From assembly GCA_937883885.1 (NCBI GenBank), contig CAKZXL010000268.1, positions 1 through 6,254 of the forward strand: 6,254 nt of DNA. The letters run 5' to 3'. Under the pieces are notes generated by a model. The model was not told the DNA's origin and did no database searches. It saw only the letters and a list, made by a program, of their open reading frames with translations. This stretch comes from an uncultured Aquincola sp. Lineage in GTDB: Bacteria; Pseudomonadota; Gammaproteobacteria; Burkholderiales; Burkholderiaceae. The translations under genes and the position numbers were made by a program. How positions within the stretch are numbered: position 1 is the first letter of the stretch; each line of letters starts with the position of its first letter. Of this stretch, positions 4,756-6,254 are shown piece by piece.

Positions 4756-6254
4756 ATGTTCTTGAACAATCTGTCGATCGGCAAACGACTTGCAGTCGTG
4801 CTGGGCGTCATCCTCTCCTTGTGCCTGGCCAGCAGCCTGTTTGCCTTCTTCAAGCTGCGCCAGATCGGCGTGCAGGTGGACCACATGGTCACCGACAACG
4901 CCCGCACCGAGCGCGCCACCGCCGACTGGCTGCGCAACACCACCGCCGGCGTGCAGCGCGCCGCGGCCATCGCCAAGAGCAGCGACAACAGCCTGATCGA
5001 CTACTTCGCTCCTGCCACCAAGCAGTCGATCGCCGACACCAACGTGCTGCAGGAACAGATCGACAAGGCGATGAACACGCCCGAGGAGCGCCAGCTCTTC
5101 GAAGAAGCCGGCAAGCTGCGCACCGCCTACCTGGCCGCCCGCAACGAGGTGAGCAAGCTCAAGCAGGCCGGTGACCTGGCCGGTGCCAGCAAGTTGTTCG
5201 ACGAGCGCTTCGAGCCCACCTCCAAGGCCTACCTGGCCGCGGTCACCCGCATCTCCGACCTGCAGCGCAGCTACCTCGACCAGGCGGCCAAGGAAAGCGC
5301 CGACCTGACCGCACGCACCGCCACGCTGCTGATGGCCTGCGCCGGCTTTGCCACCGCGCTGGGCGCCCTGCTGGCCTGGCAGCTGGCCACCAGCATCGTG
5401 CGCCCGCTGCGCCAGGCCGAAGCCATGGCCAGCGCCGTGGCCGCGATGGACCTGAGCGGCACGCCGCAGCAGCACTACGCCAAGGACGAAACCGGCCAGC
5501 TGCTGCGCGCCATCGACACCATGCGCAGCGCGCTGCAGCGGGCGCTGAACGACGTGCGCAGCGTGGTGGACAGCATCTCCACCGCCAGCAGCCAGATCGC
5601 CACCGGCAACCACGACCTGAGCGCCCGCACCGAACAGACGGCCAGCAACCTGCAGGAGACCGCCAGCTCGATGGAAGAGCTGACCGCCACCGTGCAGCAA
5701 AGCGCCGACATGTCGGCCCAGGTGAACCAGCTGGCAGCCTCGGCCGTGGACGCCGCGCGCCGGGGCGGCCAGGTGGTGTCGCAGGTGGTGTCCACGATGG
5801 ACGAGATCAATGCCAGCTCGCGCAAGGTGGCCGACATCACCAGCACCATCGACGGCATTGCCTTCCAGACCAACATCCTGGCGCTGAACGCCGCGGTGGA
5901 AGCCGCCCGTGCCGGCGAACAGGGCCGCGGCTTCGCGGTGGTGGCCGGTGAAGTGCGGCTGCTGGCGCAGCGCTCGGCCGAGGCCGCGCGCGAGATCAAG
6001 TCGCTGATCGCCGCTTCGGTGGAGAAGGTGGCGCACGGCACCACGCTGGTCCAGGAAGCCGGCGGCACGATGAACGACGTGGTCACCAGCGCGCAGCGCG
6101 TGACCGACATGATCGGCGAGGTGACCGTGGCCACCGCCGAGCAGCGCGACGGCATCGGCCAGGTGAACACGGCCGTGAGCCAGCTCGACCAGATGACGCA
6201 GCAGAACGCCGCGCTGGTGGAAGAGTCCACCGCCGCCACCGCCAGCCTGCAGGA
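4756..6254 (+). CDS. Methyl-accepting chemotaxis protein (3' end cut by window edge)
   Basis: This inner-membrane receptor passes ligand state to CheA/CheW; 499 codons are visible and no stop is reached. Order: short cytoplasmic N-terminus ([11 protein letters not shown]), transmembrane helix 1 (about 12-32), a periplasmic, mostly helical domain (about 33-186) resembling the four-helix-bundle type, transmembrane helix 2 (about 188-212), then HAMP starting at [12 protein letters not shown] (214-225) and running to about 266. The cytoplasmic coiled coil carries a first methylation helix ([17 protein letters not shown], 299-315). Its highly conserved hairpin tip spans 363-402 (key residues F370, Q371, N373, L375, N378, E382, R385, E388, G390-R391-G392-F393, E399). 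A second methylation region starts at [11 protein letters not shown] (484-494). Only the end of the coiled coil and the tail are missing, so a CheR-docking pentapeptide cannot be assessed. The ligand is unknown. Confidence 0.97.
   Translation, partial: MFLNNLSIGKRLAVVLGVILSLCLASSLFAFFKLRQIGVQVDHMVTDNARTERATADWLRNTTAGVQRAAAIAKSSDNSLIDYFAPATKQSIADTNVLQEQIDKAMNTPEERQLFEEAGKLRTAYLAARNEVSKLKQAGDLAGASKLFDERFEPTSKAYLAAVTRISDLQRSYLDQAAKESADLTARTATLLMACAGFATALGALLAWQLATSIVRPLRQAEAMASAVAAMDLSGTPQQHYAKDETGQLLRAIDTMRSALQRALNDVRSVVDSISTASSQIATGNHDLSARTEQTASNLQETASSMEELTATVQQSADMSAQVNQLAASAVDAARRGGQVVSQVVSTMDEINASSRKVADITSTIDGIAFQTNILALNAAVEAARAGEQGRGFAVVAGEVRLLAQRSAEAAREIKSLIAASVEKVAHGTTLVQEAGGTMNDVVTSAQRVTDMIGEVTVATAEQRDGIGQVNTAVSQLDQMTQQNAALVEESTAATASLQ

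Noticed and set aside
4444..6036. 530-codon open frame on the minus strand opposite the chemotaxis receptor
   Set aside because: The plus-strand product is an unmistakable chemoreceptor; the antisense product is rich in Gly, Ala, His and Val and also crosses the intergenic region.

Overview
The window is very GC-rich, with strong third-position GC bias, so nearly every real gene has long open antisense shadows. AT-rich patches occur mainly at two intergenic spots, around 1890-1930 and 4665-4680, and both look like promoter regions. A Bug-type solute receptor, a PEP-CTERM sorted protein and a methyl-accepting chemotaxis protein of the '[33 protein letters not shown]' type together suggest a motile betaproteobacterium of the order Burkholderiales, possibly near Rubrivivax, Leptothrix or Ideonella. 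This placement is inferred from gene content; no rRNA is present.

Layout. On the minus strand, reading right to left, a LysR-type regulator (925-1893) overlaps by four bases (ATGA) a Bug/TctC-like periplasmic solute-binding protein (928 to beyond the left edge). These two genes form an operon. A 90-bp divergent region (1894-1983) separates them from a plus-strand operon: a secreted SGNH-type hydrolase with a C-terminal PEP-CTERM anchor (1984-3255), overlapping by ATGA a lipoprotein alpha/beta hydrolase (3252-4670). A near-perfect Shine-Dalgarno sequence for the second gene lies inside the last codons of the first. An 85-bp gap follows, and then a methyl-accepting chemotaxis protein (4756 to beyond the right edge).

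How the parts may work together. The regulator resembles the BenM/CatM branch of LysR proteins. A near-consensus site for that branch (ATAT-N7-GTAT, against ATAC-N7-GTAT) lies at 1892-1906, about 65 bp upstream of the start site predicted for the hydrolase operon, which is the classical position of a LysR recognition site. A testable reading is one module in which two exported, envelope-attached serine hydrolases release an acidic product from an extracellular ester, the Bug protein captures it in the periplasm and the LysR protein senses it. The chemotaxis gene appears to be under separate flagellar control: a good sigma-28 (FliA) promoter match, TACATTTT-N11-GCCGACAA, starts two bases after the hydrolase stop codon.

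I saw no tRNA, rRNA, CRISPR array, insertion sequence or attachment site. All genes look intact apart from the two cut by the window edges.
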